From: Paractinoplanes durhamensis
GTDB taxonomy: Bacteria; Actinomycetota; Actinomycetes; Mycobacteriales; Micromonosporaceae
Assembly (NCBI RefSeq): GCF_016862175.1
Contig: NZ_BOML01000033.1
Coordinates: forward strand, 1 to 64,000
DNA length: 64,000 bases
Direction: 5' to 3'
Shown here in pieces: positions 17,941 to 27,005 of this stretch (position 1 is the stretch's first letter; each line of letters begins with the position of its first letter). The position numbers and the translations under genes are program-made. The notes under the pieces were generated by a model that worked only from the letters and a program-made list of their open reading frames with translations, made no database searches and was not told the origin of the DNA.

Positions 17941-18011
17941 GGCCCAATTCTTGCGCATGATGGCCTTCCGGCCACTCGCCCGAGCGGCCGGAAGAAACGA
18001 GGATCGGTACC

Positions 18012-19304
18012 GTGCAGAAGACGTACCGCATTCACCCGGCCTGGTTCGTCGCCGGCGTGGCCTTCATCGCCCTGGTCGGCGCGGCGGGTTTCCGCGCGAC
18101 CCCGTCCGTCATGATCCGCCCGCTGCACGACGAGTTCGGCTGGTCGCTCGGCACGATCTCGGCCGCCGTCTCGGTAAACCTGCTGCTCTACGGCCTGACC
18201 GCGCCGTTCGCGGCGGCCCTGATGGAGAAGTTCGGCATCCGCCGGGTGATCATGGCGGCGCTCGTGCTGGTGAGCGCCGGTTCCGGCCTGACGATCTTCA
18301 TGCACCAGAGCTGGCAGCTCATCCTCTGCTGGGGCGTGCTGGTCGGGCTCGGCACCGGCTCGATGGCGCTCGGCTTCGTCGCGGTGATCACCAACCGCTG
18401 GTTCGTCAAGCACCGCGGCCTGGTCACCGGCGTGCTCACGGCCGGCGGCGCGGCCGGCAACCTGGTCTTCCTGCCGGTTCTGGCCCGGCTCACCGAGAGC
18501 CAGGGCTGGCGGGCCGCGGCCCTGACCGTGGCCGGCGTCGCGCTCCTGGTCGTGCCGCTGGTCTGGTGGCGCCTGCGGGACCACCCGGCGCAGATCGGTC
18601 TCGGCGCGCTCGGCGGCGAATACGAGGAGCCCAAGCCGATCGCACCCGCCGGTGCCGCCCGGACCGCCCTGCGCGCGCTCGGCCAGGCCGCCCGCACCCG
18701 GCCGTTCTGGCTGCTGGCCGGCGGCTTCGCGATCTGCGGTGCCACCACCAACGGGCTGGTCGGCACGCACTTCATCCCGGCCGCGCACGACCACGGCATG
18801 ACCGAGACCACGGCGGCGAGCCTGCTCGCCCTGGTCGGCTTCTTCGACATCGCCGGCACCATCGTCTCCGGCTGGCTCACCGACCGGGTCGACAGCCGGA
18901 TCCTGCTCGGCGTCTACTACTTCGGCCGGGGGCTGTCGCTGCTGGTGCTGCCGTCGCTGTTCGCGGCGACCGCGCACCCGAGCATGGTGGTGTTCATCCT
19001 CTTCTACGGCCTCGACTGGGTGGCCACCGTGCCGCCGACGGTCACCCTGTGCCGGGAGTACTTCGGCGCGTCCGGGCCGGTCGTCTTCGGCTGGGTCTTC
19101 GCGTCGCACCAGTTCGGCGCGGCCGCCGCGGCCACCACCGCGGGCCTGCTCCGCGACCAGCTCGGCACCTACAACGCGGCCTGGTACGGCGCGGGGGCGC
19201 TGGCGATCCTGGCCAGCCTGCTGAGCCTGATGCTCTTCGCGGGCAAGCGGCTCAAGCCGATCGCGCCGGGCATCGGACTGGTCCAGAGCGCCGTCAAGGC
19301 GTGA
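18012..19304 (+). CDS. MFS transporter, OFA-like
   Basis: A 430-residue major facilitator with 12 predicted helices. Features include PSVMIRPLHDEFGWSLGTIS after helix 1 and the loop 2-3 motif EKFGIRRVIM. RWFVKHRGLVTGVLTAGGAAGN is typical of the oxalate/formate antiporter and monocarboxylate-transporter-like group. Substrate unknown, likely an organic acid. It starts at GTG 18012 and is divergent from the GlxA-type regulator. Its 3' end overlaps the convergent STAS gene by 11 bp. Confidence 0.9.
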   Translation: MQKTYRIHPAWFVAGVAFIALVGAAGFRATPSVMIRPLHDEFGWSLGTISAAVSVNLLLYGLTAPFAAALMEKFGIRRVIMAALVLVSAGSGLTIFMHQSWQLILCWGVLVGLGTGSMALGFVAVITNRWFVKHRGLVTGVLTAGGAAGNLVFLPVLARLTESQGWRAAALTVAGVALLVVPLVWWRLRDHPAQIGLGALGGEYEEPKPIAPAGAARTALRALGQAARTRPFWLLAGGFAICGATTNGLVGTHFIPAAHDHGMTETTAASLLALVGFFDIAGTIVSGWLTDRVDSRILLGVYYFGRGLSLLVLPSLFAATAHPSMVVFILFYGLDWVATVPPTVTLCREYFGASGPVVFGWVFASHQFGAAAAATTAGLLRDQLGTYNAAWYGAGALAILASLLSLMLFAGKRLKPIAPGIGLVQSAVKA

Positions 19305-19611
19305 CCTCGACGACCTCCAGCAGGCCGCTCAGCATCAGGATCTGGTGCACGGTGCGGGTCGGGTGGGCCAGCCGGAACCGGATGCCCGCGTCCCGGGCGC
19401 GCTGAAAACCGAAAATGATCGCGCCGAGACCGGTCGAATCGATGAAGGAAAGTTCGCTGAGATCGACCACGATCTCGCGCGGGCGATCGGCCAGCGCCTC
19501 CTCCAGAGCGACCCGGACCTGGTCGACCGTGAGCACGTCGACCTCGCCGGCGAGGGACAGGGTGGTGGTGTCGGCGTCCCGGTCGAGATTCGTCACGATC
19601 TCGTCAGACAA
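19294..19611 (-). CDS. STAS-domain anti-sigma factor antagonist
   Basis: A 105-residue SpoIIAA/RsbV-like protein. VVDLSELSFIDSTGLGAIIFG contains the conserved serine (in IDSTGLG) that a partner kinase would phosphorylate to control release of a sigma factor. No anti-sigma kinase is adjacent; the SpoIIE-type phosphatase at 30-32 kb is a possible but unproven partner. Normal family length. Confidence 0.93.
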   Translation of the reverse strand: MSDEIVTNLDRDADTTTLSLAGEVDVLTVDQVRVALEEALADRPREIVVDLSELSFIDSTGLGAIIFGFQRARDAGIRFRLAHPTRTVHQILMLSGLLEVVEVTP

Positions 19612-19684
19612 CGGGTCCTTCTTCCACAGTCGTCATGGTTCCACGTACGGTAATCGGCATCACCAAACACGTGAGGAGCGTGGT

Positions 19685-22105
19685 GTGCCGATCCTGGGCG
19701 GTCTGCCGCCGCGTAATCCCCGTTTCGTGGGTCGCGAGGATCTGCTGACCCATTTGCGGGGCCGGTTGGCGACCGGACCGGTTGTCCTGCTGCCCGGGGC
19801 CGAGCATCCGTTGGGCGGCACTGGACGTACCCAATTGGCGGTGGAATATGTCTACCGCTACGCCGAGACGTACGACCTGGTGTGGTGGATCCCCGCCGAG
19901 CAGTCCGCGGGCACCCGGGCCGCGCTGATCGGCCTGGCCCAGCGCCTGGGCCTGGCCGAGACCGGCGACATGAACCGCACGCTGGCCGCGGTCCGCGACG
20001 CGTTGAGCCGCGGCGAGCCGTTCCGCAACTGGCTGGTCGTCTTCGACGACGCCAACCGGCCGGAGGAGATCAAGTCCTATCTGCCGAGCGGCGCCGGGCA
20101 CGTGCTGATCACCAGCCGCAATCCACGGTGGCCGGCCGAGGTGGCTCAGGCGATGCCGGTCGGCGTCTTCGATCGCCTGGACAGCGTCGACCTGCTCCGG
20201 CGGCGTACCCCCGAACTCGCCGTCGCCGACGCCGAGCGGCTGGCCGACCGCCTCGCCGATGTCCCGATGGCCCTCGATCTTTCCGCCGCGGTCCGCGCGG
20301 CGACCGGCTGGCCGGTCGCCGACTACCTGGAGCGCTACGAGACGCTCGCCGAGGAGTTGGCGTTCCCCACCCCGATCCGGGTGGCCTGGGGGCTGGCCGC
20401 CGACGCGTTGCGCGCCCACGCGCCCGCCGCCTACCAACTGCTCGAGCTGTGCGCCTTCCTGGGCAACGCGCCGGTCTCCTGGCGGCTGCTGTGGGGTGCG
20501 CGGATGCTGCCGCTGCCGGCCGAGCTGGCCCGCACGGTCGGCATCGAACGGCGGCTCAAGGCCGCGCTGCGCCTGATCGGCAAGTACGGTCTGGCCGACC
20601 TCGACCCGCCCGGCGAGCATCTCATCGTGCACCCGCTGGTGCGCGGCATGCTCGGCCAGGGGCTTTCCTCCGAGCGGCACGGCACGCTGCTCGGCACCGT
20701 CCGCGGCATGCTGGCCGCGGCCGACCCGGGCGACCCCGACGACCCGGCCGGGCACCCGCGCTACGCCGAGCTGACCCCGCACCTGATCCACTCCGATGTG
20801 CTCGGCGCGGGCACCGAGGAGATCCGCCAGCTGGTGATCAACGCGGTGCGCTACCACTACGCGGGCGGCGACTACGACTCCAGCCGGGCGCTGGCCGCGG
20901 CGGCGGTGGCCCGCTGGCGCGACACCCTCGGCGAGCACGACGAGCAGACCCTGCTCGCGTCGTTCCACCTGGCCAACGCGCTGCGGGCGGTGGGCCGCAC
21001 GGCCGAGGCCCGGCTGCTCAACGAGCAGACCCTGCGCGCCCAGCGGGAGGTGCTCGACGGCGACGACGAGACCACCCTGGCCACCGCCAACAGCGTCGGC
21101 GCCGACCTGCGCATCCGCGGCCACTTCGGGCAGGCCCGCCAGCTCGACGGCGACAACCTGGTGCGTTACCGGCGGCTGTTCGGCGAGAGCTTCCCGACCG
21201 CGCTGCGCTGCGCCAACAACCTCGCCGCCGACCTGCGGCTGCTCGGCGACTTCCGGGGTGCCCGGACGATCGACGAGCAGACTCTGCGGCAGCGGCAGGC
21301 GATCCTCGCCGACGGCCACCCGGAAATCCTGTCGTCCCGGGCCGGGCTCGCCTTCGACCTGTTCGGCCTGGGCGACTACACCGGTGCCGGCGAGGTCCTC
21401 GCCGCGGTGCGCGGCGAGATTCCCGAGGACCACCCGTTCGCGCTGTGGGCGGCCCGGGTCGCGGCGATGGCGGCCCGCCGCCGCGGGCTCCCCGAAGGGG
21501 TGAGCCTGGCCGAGACGACCGCGACGCTGACCCGCCGCCGCTTCGGCGACCTGCACGTGGAGACGCTGGCCGCGGTGGTGACGCTGGCCAACGCGGCCCG
21601 CGCGGCCGGCGACCCGGACCGGGCCCACGAGCTGCTCGAACGGGCCGTGATCCGCTACCACTCGGTGCTCGGCGACGACCATCCGTTCACCCTGGCCGCG
21701 TCGGCCGGGCTGGCCGGCGTGGTGCGGGCGAGCGGCCGGCACGGCGAGGCCCGCCGGATCGACCAGGAGGCGCTGGGCGGCCTGCGCCGCAGTGTCGGCG
21801 CCGACCACCCGTTCACGCTGGCCTGCGCCAACGGCTACGCCACCGACCTGTTCGGGCTGGGCGAGCGGCAGGAGGCCCAGCAGCTCGCCACCGACACCTG
21901 GCAGCGGTCCATGCTGGTCCGCGGCCCCGAGCACCCCGACACGCTGGCCTGCGGGTGGAACGCGGTGCTCGACGGCGGCGACGAGGAGGCCCGGCATCAG
22001 GCCACCGCGGCGCTGGCCAAGGCGTACGGCGAGGGGCACCCGTTGCTGGTCCGGGTCGCGGCCGGCGAGCGGCTCGAGACCGATCTGGACCTGCCGCCGC
22101 TATAG
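19685..22105 (+). CDS. NB-ARC-like tetratricopeptide repeat protein
   Basis: An 806-residue protein. The N-terminus LGGLPPRNPRFVGREDLL is typical of actinobacterial NB-ARC/TPR proteins, some of which belong to FxSxx-COOH peptide systems. The P-loop reads PLGGTGRTQLAVEY where GGxGKTQ is expected, so the Walker A lysine is arginine. Walker B (LVVFDDA) and the sensor region (HVLITSRNPRW) are kept. From about residue 390 the protein is a run of ~42-residue TPR units of the LG..H..TL..ANNLA pattern. GTG 19685 follows GAGGAG; further upstream the frame is non-coding shadow. The 3' end overlaps the GGDEF-EAL gene by 6 bp. Confidence 0.85.
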   Translation: MPILGGLPPRNPRFVGREDLLTHLRGRLATGPVVLLPGAEHPLGGTGRTQLAVEYVYRYAETYDLVWWIPAEQSAGTRAALIGLAQRLGLAETGDMNRTLAAVRDALSRGEPFRNWLVVFDDANRPEEIKSYLPSGAGHVLITSRNPRWPAEVAQAMPVGVFDRLDSVDLLRRRTPELAVADAERLADRLADVPMALDLSAAVRAATGWPVADYLERYETLAEELAFPTPIRVAWGLAADALRAHAPAAYQLLELCAFLGNAPVSWRLLWGARMLPLPAELARTVGIERRLKAALRLIGKYGLADLDPPGEHLIVHPLVRGMLGQGLSSERHGTLLGTVRGMLAAADPGDPDDPAGHPRYAELTPHLIHSDVLGAGTEEIRQLVINAVRYHYAGGDYDSSRALAAAAVARWRDTLGEHDEQTLLASFHLANALRAVGRTAEARLLNEQTLRAQREVLDGDDETTLATANSVGADLRIRGHFGQARQLDGDNLVRYRRLFGESFPTALRCANNLAADLRLLGDFRGARTIDEQTLRQRQAILADGHPEILSSRAGLAFDLFGLGDYTGAGEVLAAVRGEIPEDHPFALWAARVAAMAARRRGLPEGVSLAETTATLTRRRFGDLHVETLAAVVTLANAARAAGDPDRAHELLERAVIRYHSVLGDDHPFTLAASAGLAGVVRASGRHGEARRIDQEALGGLRRSVGADHPFTLACANGYATDLFGLGERQEAQQLATDTWQRSMLVRGPEHPDTLACGWNAVLDGGDEEARHQATAALAKAYGEGHPLLVRVAAGERLETDLDLPPL

Positions 22106-23785
22106 CCGCGCCGACTGACGTTCCAGCAGGTCGGTGAGCTCGCCGGCCGGCATCGGCCGGGCGAAGTGGTAGCCCTGCGCGTGTGCGCAGTCCAGGTTGC
22201 GCAGCCAGGCCGCCTGCTCCTCGTCCTCGACGCCCTCGGCCACCGGGGACAGCCCGAACGTGCGGGCGATCTGCAGTACCGCCTCGGCCACCGACGCGTC
22301 GTTCGCGCTCGACGGCATGGCCTGCACGAACGAGCGGTCGATCTTCACGATGTCGACCGGCAGCGTGCCCAGGTGACTCAGCGACGAGAACCCGGTGCCG
22401 AAGTCGTCGAGCGCGATCCGCACGCCCAGCGTCTTCAGCGAGGCCAGGATCCGGGCCGATTCGGCCAGGTCGGTCAGCGCCATCGTCTCGGTCAGCTCCA
22501 GCACCAGCAGGCGGGACGGCATGCCGGTGCGCTCCAGCACCGCCCGGACCTCGTCGGTCAGGTGCGGATTGGACAGCTGGGAGACGGACAGGTTGACGTT
22601 CAGCTCGAAGTCCGGGTTCTCGCGTTGCCACGCGACGGCCTGCGCGCAGGCCTGTTCGAGGATCCAGTTGCCCAGCTCGGGCAGCAGGCCGATCTCCTCG
22701 GCCAGGTCGAGGAAGGCGGCCGGCTGCAGCAGCCCGCGGGTCGGGTGCTGCCAGCGCACCAGCGCCTCGACGCCGACCGTGTGCTCGCCGGCCAGGTCGA
22801 CGATCGGCTGGTAGAAGACCTCGAACTGCCGCTCGGCCAGCGCCACCCGCAGCTCGTGCTCGGCGTGCCGGCGCTGCTCGGCCTCGGCGAACCGGGCCGG
22901 GTCGAACCGCCGGGAAACCCCCTTGCCGTCGGCCTTGGCCTGATAGAGCGCCTCGTCGGCCTCGCGCAGGATGCCGTCCACGTCGAGCGAGTCGCCGCGG
23001 GCGAAAGCGATGCCGGCGCTGGCCTGGATGGTCAGCACCAGGCCGTCGATGGCCAGCGGTTGCAGCAGGTCGCGCAGGATGCGGTTGGCCACGGTGTCGG
23101 CGATCAGGTCGTCGGTGAGCCGGGGGAGCAGCACCACGAACTCGTCGCCACCGAGCCGGGAGACGGTGTCGTTGGACCGCACGTTCGCGTTCAGGCGCTG
23201 CGCGGTGACCCGCAGCAGCTCGTCGCCGGCCGCGTGCCCGTAGGTGTCGTTGACCCCCTTGAACCCGTCCAGGTCCAGCAGGATCACCGCGGTCATGGTG
23301 TCGTCGGCGTCGGCCAGCGCGTCGGTGGCGTGCTCCATGAACATGGCCCGGTTGCCGACCCCGGTCAGCGGGTCACGGAACGCCTGGCGGGCCAGGATCG
23401 CGCGTTCCCGGGTGAGGTCGCGCATCAGGCCGTCGTTGGTGTGCGTGCCGAGGAACTGCCGCACCAGGATCGTCCCGGCCACCAGGATGATCAGCCAGGT
23501 GAGCCCCTCCTCGGCCGGGGTGCCGCCGCGGTGCACGATCGCGGCCATCACGATGGCGGCCGAGACCGGCGCGTATTGGGCGAGCGGCCAGCGCTTGGCG
23601 AGCCACGCGATGGCGAAGCCGGCGAACAGCACCACCGCCACCGGCAGCAGCCAGTCGAGGGCGCGGGCCTCCTCCGCGGTCAGCCTGGCGAAGACCATCG
23701 GCCACGCCAGGACCATCAGCGACGCGAAGATCATGATGTCGTCGACACCATGCCGGAGCCGATCCAGGACCTTGCCGGGACTCAT
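22100..23785 (-). CDS. Membrane GGDEF-EAL c-di-GMP signalling protein
   Basis: A 561-residue protein with 3-4 N-terminal transmembrane segments (to about residue 110), then GGDEF (about 130-290) and EAL (300-555). The synthase loop RLGGDEFVVLLP is intact. EAL residues are present: VEALVRWQHP, NLSVSQL, LELTETM, LDDFGTGFSS, KIDRSFV and AEGVED. It could both make and degrade c-di-GMP. The MshEN-type domain of PilB is a possible c-di-GMP target, but that link is inference. Confidence 0.93.
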   Translation of the reverse strand: MSPGKVLDRLRHGVDDIMIFASLMVLAWPMVFARLTAEEARALDWLLPVAVVLFAGFAIAWLAKRWPLAQYAPVSAAIVMAAIVHRGGTPAEEGLTWLIILVAGTILVRQFLGTHTNDGLMRDLTRERAILARQAFRDPLTGVGNRAMFMEHATDALADADDTMTAVILLDLDGFKGVNDTYGHAAGDELLRVTAQRLNANVRSNDTVSRLGGDEFVVLLPRLTDDLIADTVANRILRDLLQPLAIDGLVLTIQASAGIAFARGDSLDVDGILREADEALYQAKADGKGVSRRFDPARFAEAEQRRHAEHELRVALAERQFEVFYQPIVDLAGEHTVGVEALVRWQHPTRGLLQPAAFLDLAEEIGLLPELGNWILEQACAQAVAWQRENPDFELNVNLSVSQLSNPHLTDEVRAVLERTGMPSRLLVLELTETMALTDLAESARILASLKTLGVRIALDDFGTGFSSLSHLGTLPVDIVKIDRSFVQAMPSSANDASVAEAVLQIARTFGLSPVAEGVEDEEQAAWLRNLDCAHAQGYHFARPMPAGELTDLLERQSARL

Positions 23786-23816
23786 GCCTCACCTCCGGGC
23801 CTTTCATCGGTCCCGG

Positions 23817-25391
23817 TCAGGCGGACATGAGAGATCCACTGAGCCACGCGGCGACGGCTTCCGGTCCGACATTTCTGACTTCTCCGGCTTCCGCGGCCGC
23901 GAGCGTCACCGCCCGCACCAGCTCCGGCCGATCCCGCATGGCCGCATGCGACGAGACGACGGCAAGCCCCGACCAACGATCAAGATCAGAAGAAAATGCC
24001 AACCCTTTTGAGTACGACGTGGCAGCCGTACCCGCATCTCCGTCCAGGTAGGCGTCGTCACCGGGCCGTAGGCCGCTTCCGGCCCGGCCCCGGTGGTCAC
24101 CCTCGTTCAGTAACCGGTGCACGAGCCGGAGTCGCTCGCTGCTCTCCAGCTGCCGCCCGCGATCTGCCGCCAGGCCGGCCTCCGGCACGGCCGGCGCCGC
24201 CGCCCCACGCCGCCAGGCCGCGACCAGCTCGGCCACGGCCGCCGGGTCGACCTCCAGGTTGCGTAGCCGCCAGCGGGCCCGATGCTCGGCGTTGGCCCCC
24301 GCGGCCAGCCGGGCGACCCGTGGGTCGACGGGCTCGCTCAGCCAGCCGGCGGCCTCGTCCCGCATCGCCCGCACGAACCGGGTGCCGGCCGCGGTGAGCT
24401 GCCCGCTGTCCAGCAGGGTGCCGGCGGCCTCGGCCACGGCGGCCCGCCACCGGGCGAACTCGAACTCGGCGAGGCGCCCGCGAAGGCCCGCACTTCCCGC
24501 CGCCGGCCCGCGCGGTCCCGTCTCGGTGAGTACGGGCGGCTCGGCAGCGGGAAGGTGGGCAACCGAAGTCTCGGCCGGCAGCGGGTGCGGCGTCAGGGCC
24601 ACTGGACCCCTTCGCGGGGCCGGAACGCGGGTGGCGGCCTCGGTGCGCCGGAAGCGGGTCACCGACAGGTAGGCGTAGGCGCCGTGCAACAGGCCGGACA
24701 GCGGCCGAGGATCGTCCCGCCATGGTGAGCAGACGCGCGGGCCACCCGGCGTGACCAGGTCGAACAGGGAGGTGGTGGCGTTCAGCAGGCTGTGCTGGCA
24801 CTCGTGCAGCAGGCCCACCGCGAACGAGTGCGGGTCGCCGGGGGTGGAGATGGCCACCGCCCCGAACGCCTCGGCCGAGGTGGCGCTCAACCCGCCCGAA
24901 CCGGGATCGGCCTCCACCGGGACGATCACCCGCAGGCCCGCGGCCAGCACCTCGGCCGCCGCCCGGTGCCGGGTCGTCAGCAGCACCCACCCGGCCGACA
25001 GCAGGCGCTGCCACTCGGCCACCTCGGCCGGAAGCAGCTGTCGGGAAGGTGCCAGGCCCAGCCGGGCGCGCAGCGGGTCGGTGTCCTCGAGGCGGACCCG
25101 GAGGGTCAGGCCGTCGTGGGTGGCGGTCAGTTCGTGGGCGGCGCTGACCCGGGGTGGCGGGGGAGCGGCGCCGGCGTGCAGGGCCGCGAGTGTTGCGGAG
25201 GTGTGCAGCGCGGCCATCGGGTCGTACACATCAATCGGCTCGGGGATGGGGCCGCCCAGCTTGCGGATCGCACTCAGCAGGAGGAGATGGCGGCTGGCCT
25301 GCGCCCGGCGCAGGAGGTCGACGGTGTCGGCCGAAGGGCGACCGGCGGCAAGATCCCCGAACGCCGCGTCGGTCAGCCGGAAGGTTCGCAA
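23817..25391 (-). CDS. Stand-alone HExxH peptide-modification-type protein
   Basis: A 524-residue protein of the HEXXH-motif family associated with FxSxx-COOH peptides (elsewhere often the C-terminal half of the radical SAM protein FxsB). The motif HECQH covers residues 196-200 within FAVGLLHECQHSLLNA. Further acidic and His residues downstream could complete a metal site. It begins 15 nt after the FxSxx gene, so the two form an operon. The only in-frame start near the conserved N-terminus (FRLTDAAFGDLAAG) is TTG 25391, directly after an in-frame stop. No radical SAM CxxxCxxC motif is present in this protein or elsewhere in the window. Probable role: modification or processing of the adjacent peptide. 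Confidence 0.82.
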   Translation of the reverse strand: MRTFRLTDAAFGDLAAGRPSADTVDLLRRAQASRHLLLLSAIRKLGGPIPEPIDVYDPMAALHTSATLAALHAGAAPPPPRVSAAHELTATHDGLTLRVRLEDTDPLRARLGLAPSRQLLPAEVAEWQRLLSAGWVLLTTRHRAAAEVLAAGLRVIVPVEADPGSGGLSATSAEAFGAVAISTPGDPHSFAVGLLHECQHSLLNATTSLFDLVTPGGPRVCSPWRDDPRPLSGLLHGAYAYLSVTRFRRTEAATRVPAPRRGPVALTPHPLPAETSVAHLPAAEPPVLTETGPRGPAAGSAGLRGRLAEFEFARWRAAVAEAAGTLLDSGQLTAAGTRFVRAMRDEAAGWLSEPVDPRVARLAAGANAEHRARWRLRNLEVDPAAVAELVAAWRRGAAAPAVPEAGLAADRGRQLESSERLRLVHRLLNEGDHRGRAGSGLRPGDDAYLDGDAGTAATSYSKGLAFSSDLDRWSGLAVVSSHAAMRDRPELVRAVTLAAAEAGEVRNVGPEAVAAWLSGSLMSA

Positions 25392-25406
25392 GTGTTACCG
25401 CGCCGA

Positions 25407-25592
25407 TTACAGGGCCGAGTTGAAGCCGGCGATCGGCTCGCCCGGCTCGTCCCGTTCGGCGGCGAGCCGGCGCAGGCTCCGGGTCAGCGCCGAGTCGTCC
25501 TCGCGGGCCGCCAGATCGTCGAGGGACAGGCCGGAGACATCGACCATCGGCGAGAGCCACTCCTCGGCACTGTCCTCGGCGGTCCGATCCAC
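25407..25592 (-). CDS. fxsA: FxSxx-COOH family precursor peptide
   Basis: A 61-residue acidic peptide ending in GFNSAL, i.e. Phe-x-Ser-x-x at the extreme C-terminus (F57, S59), the defining tail of FxSxx-COOH precursors. The leader contains VDVSGLSLDDL and a charged helix with LTRSLRRLAAE. In known systems the radical SAM enzyme FxsB modifies this tail. Here the following gene is instead the HExxH protein. GTG 25592 is chosen because GGGAG lies about 10 nt upstream; an upstream TTG (25622) adds ten residues. Confidence 0.8.
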   Translation of the reverse strand: MDRTAEDSAEEWLSPMVDVSGLSLDDLAAREDDSALTRSLRRLAAERDEPGEPIAGFNSAL

Positions 25593-25765
25593 GACACCCA
25601 CTCTCCCTGCCGGTGGCAACAATCAACGTATTGCCTTGAGGTTACGGTGGTCGCTGAGGTGGGTGGTGCCCGGGCGGACTGCGGGCGGGTGCGGATGCCT
25701 CCGTTGCGCAGCCGTGATCTCATAGGACGCCAACAGCATGAAAGTCGGCAACGGAGGACAAAACT

Positions 25766-26170
25766 GTGCCGGGTGGAAATCTCGCGGATCGGCTCGCGGC
25801 GCTCAGTGCGTCCGCGACCGGCGACGACGGAGTGGTCACGGTGACCGTGACCGGGTCCGGTGCCGTCACCGGGTTGCAGCTCGACGACCGCGTGCAGCGG
25901 TTGAGCGGTGCGACGCTCTCGGACGAGATCCTACGAACCATGCGCCGAGCGCAGGCGTCGCTGACCGAGCAGGTGACCACCGTCGTCGACGAGACCGTCG
26001 GCGCGGACACCGAGGCCGGTCGCGCGGTGCTCGACACGCTGACCAGGATCGAACCGGATGGGCCGGCCATGCCGGTGATGCCGTTCCCCACGTTCCAGAA
26101 TGTGCCCACCCTGCCGCAGCAGTCGCCCGGCAACGGATACGAGAGCGGAAGGGACAGCCGTGCCCGGTGA
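25766..26170 (+). CDS. YbaB/EbfC-like protein
   Basis: A 134-residue protein with the alpha-beta-beta-alpha pattern of the YbaB/EbfC fold. The strand VVTVTVTGSGAVTGLQLDD is followed by a long helix containing LRTMRRAQASLTEQVTTVVDE, then a proline-rich tail. Classical YbaB binds DNA; many divergent actinobacterial paralogues have no known role. GTG 25766 follows GGAGGACAA. It overlaps the next gene by 11 bp and has a clear paralogue at 36133. Confidence 0.72.
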   Translation: MPGGNLADRLAALSASATGDDGVVTVTVTGSGAVTGLQLDDRVQRLSGATLSDEILRTMRRAQASLTEQVTTVVDETVGADTEAGRAVLDTLTRIEPDGPAMPVMPFPTFQNVPTLPQQSPGNGYESGRDSRAR

Positions 26171-26549
26171 CGTTCCCCAGCTTCCCCGGCGCGGTCCGGC
26201 CCCCGCGGTCGACTCGATGAGCAACGCGGAGCTGGCGAGGATGGTCGAGTCCGAGCATCCGTACCGGGGGAAGGCGCTGTTCGAGCTCTCCGACCGGGTC
26301 GCGCACGACGACGACGCGGCGACCAAGGTGGCGATGCTGAGCAGGCTGACGTCGCTGCGGCGGGCGCGGCTCTTCGACCGGGTCTCGCTGGCCTGGTCGG
26401 CGATCATCGCGCTGCTGGCGGCCGAGACGGAGCACTCCCGGTCGTCGGCGTACGAGGCGTTCAGCGCGCTCGACATCGAGGAACAACGGGACATGCTCGA
26501 CTACCTGGAGGTGACGGCGATCGAGGAGGCCCACCCGCGCATCGCGTGA
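26160..26549 (+). CDS. Hypothetical helical protein
   Basis: A 129-residue protein with no recognised family. After a proline-rich stretch it is almost entirely helical, with repeat-like helices (NAELARMVESEHPYRGKALFEL, then MLSRLTSLRRARLF) reminiscent of HEAT-type scaffolds. GTG 26160 follows GGAAGGGACAG and overlaps the end of the YbaB-like gene, so the pair is co-translated. The conserved-looking tyrosine and lysine in HPYRGKALFE may help a profile search. Confidence 0.7.
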   Translation: MPGDVPQLPRRGPAPAVDSMSNAELARMVESEHPYRGKALFELSDRVAHDDDAATKVAMLSRLTSLRRARLFDRVSLAWSAIIALLAAETEHSRSSAYEAFSALDIEEQRDMLDYLEVTAIEEAHPRIA

Positions 26550-26565
26550 GCGGGCCCCACGGTGG

Positions 26566-26853
26566 TCAGGCTTCTACGTGGACTTCCTTGCTGCGGAAGG
26601 CCACCCGGTCACGTACGGCCCTGGCGTCCGGCTTGGGCTCTGGGTAGAACCAGGCCGCGTCCGAGGCGGTGTGCCCGTTGGACGACAACGTGTAGTAGGA
26701 CGCCTTGCCCTTCCAAGGGCAGACGGTGTGGGTGTCGGAGGGTTGCAACACTTCCTCGCGCAGCGACGTGCGCGGGAAGTAGTAGTTGCCCTCGACAACC
26801 ACGGTGTCGTCGCTCTCCGCGATAACTTCGTCGTTCCAGATGGCCTTCGGCAT
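26566..26853 (-). CDS. DUF427 family protein
   Basis: A 95-residue protein matching DUF427. KAIWNDEVIAESDDTVVVEGNYYFP, then CPWKGKASYYTL and AAWFYPEPKPDA are family signatures. The fold is a small beta-tent; biochemical function is not established. Monocistronic, convergent with the preceding gene and divergent from the following operon. Confidence 0.93.
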   Translation of the reverse strand: MPKAIWNDEVIAESDDTVVVEGNYYFPRTSLREEVLQPSDTHTVCPWKGKASYYTLSSNGHTASDAAWFYPEPKPDARAVRDRVAFRSKEVHVEA

Positions 26854-27005
26854 AAGACCGAACGTAGCGCGCGCCGCGCCCGGCGTCCGATATGCGAACC
26901 TTAATCGCTACCGTGGGTGAAACGTGGCGATCGTCCCCACATTGCCGCCCAGGTGTAAGAAGATCTAGAGTCGATTCCGCCAGACCCCGACCCGAGAGCG
27001 GCCCG

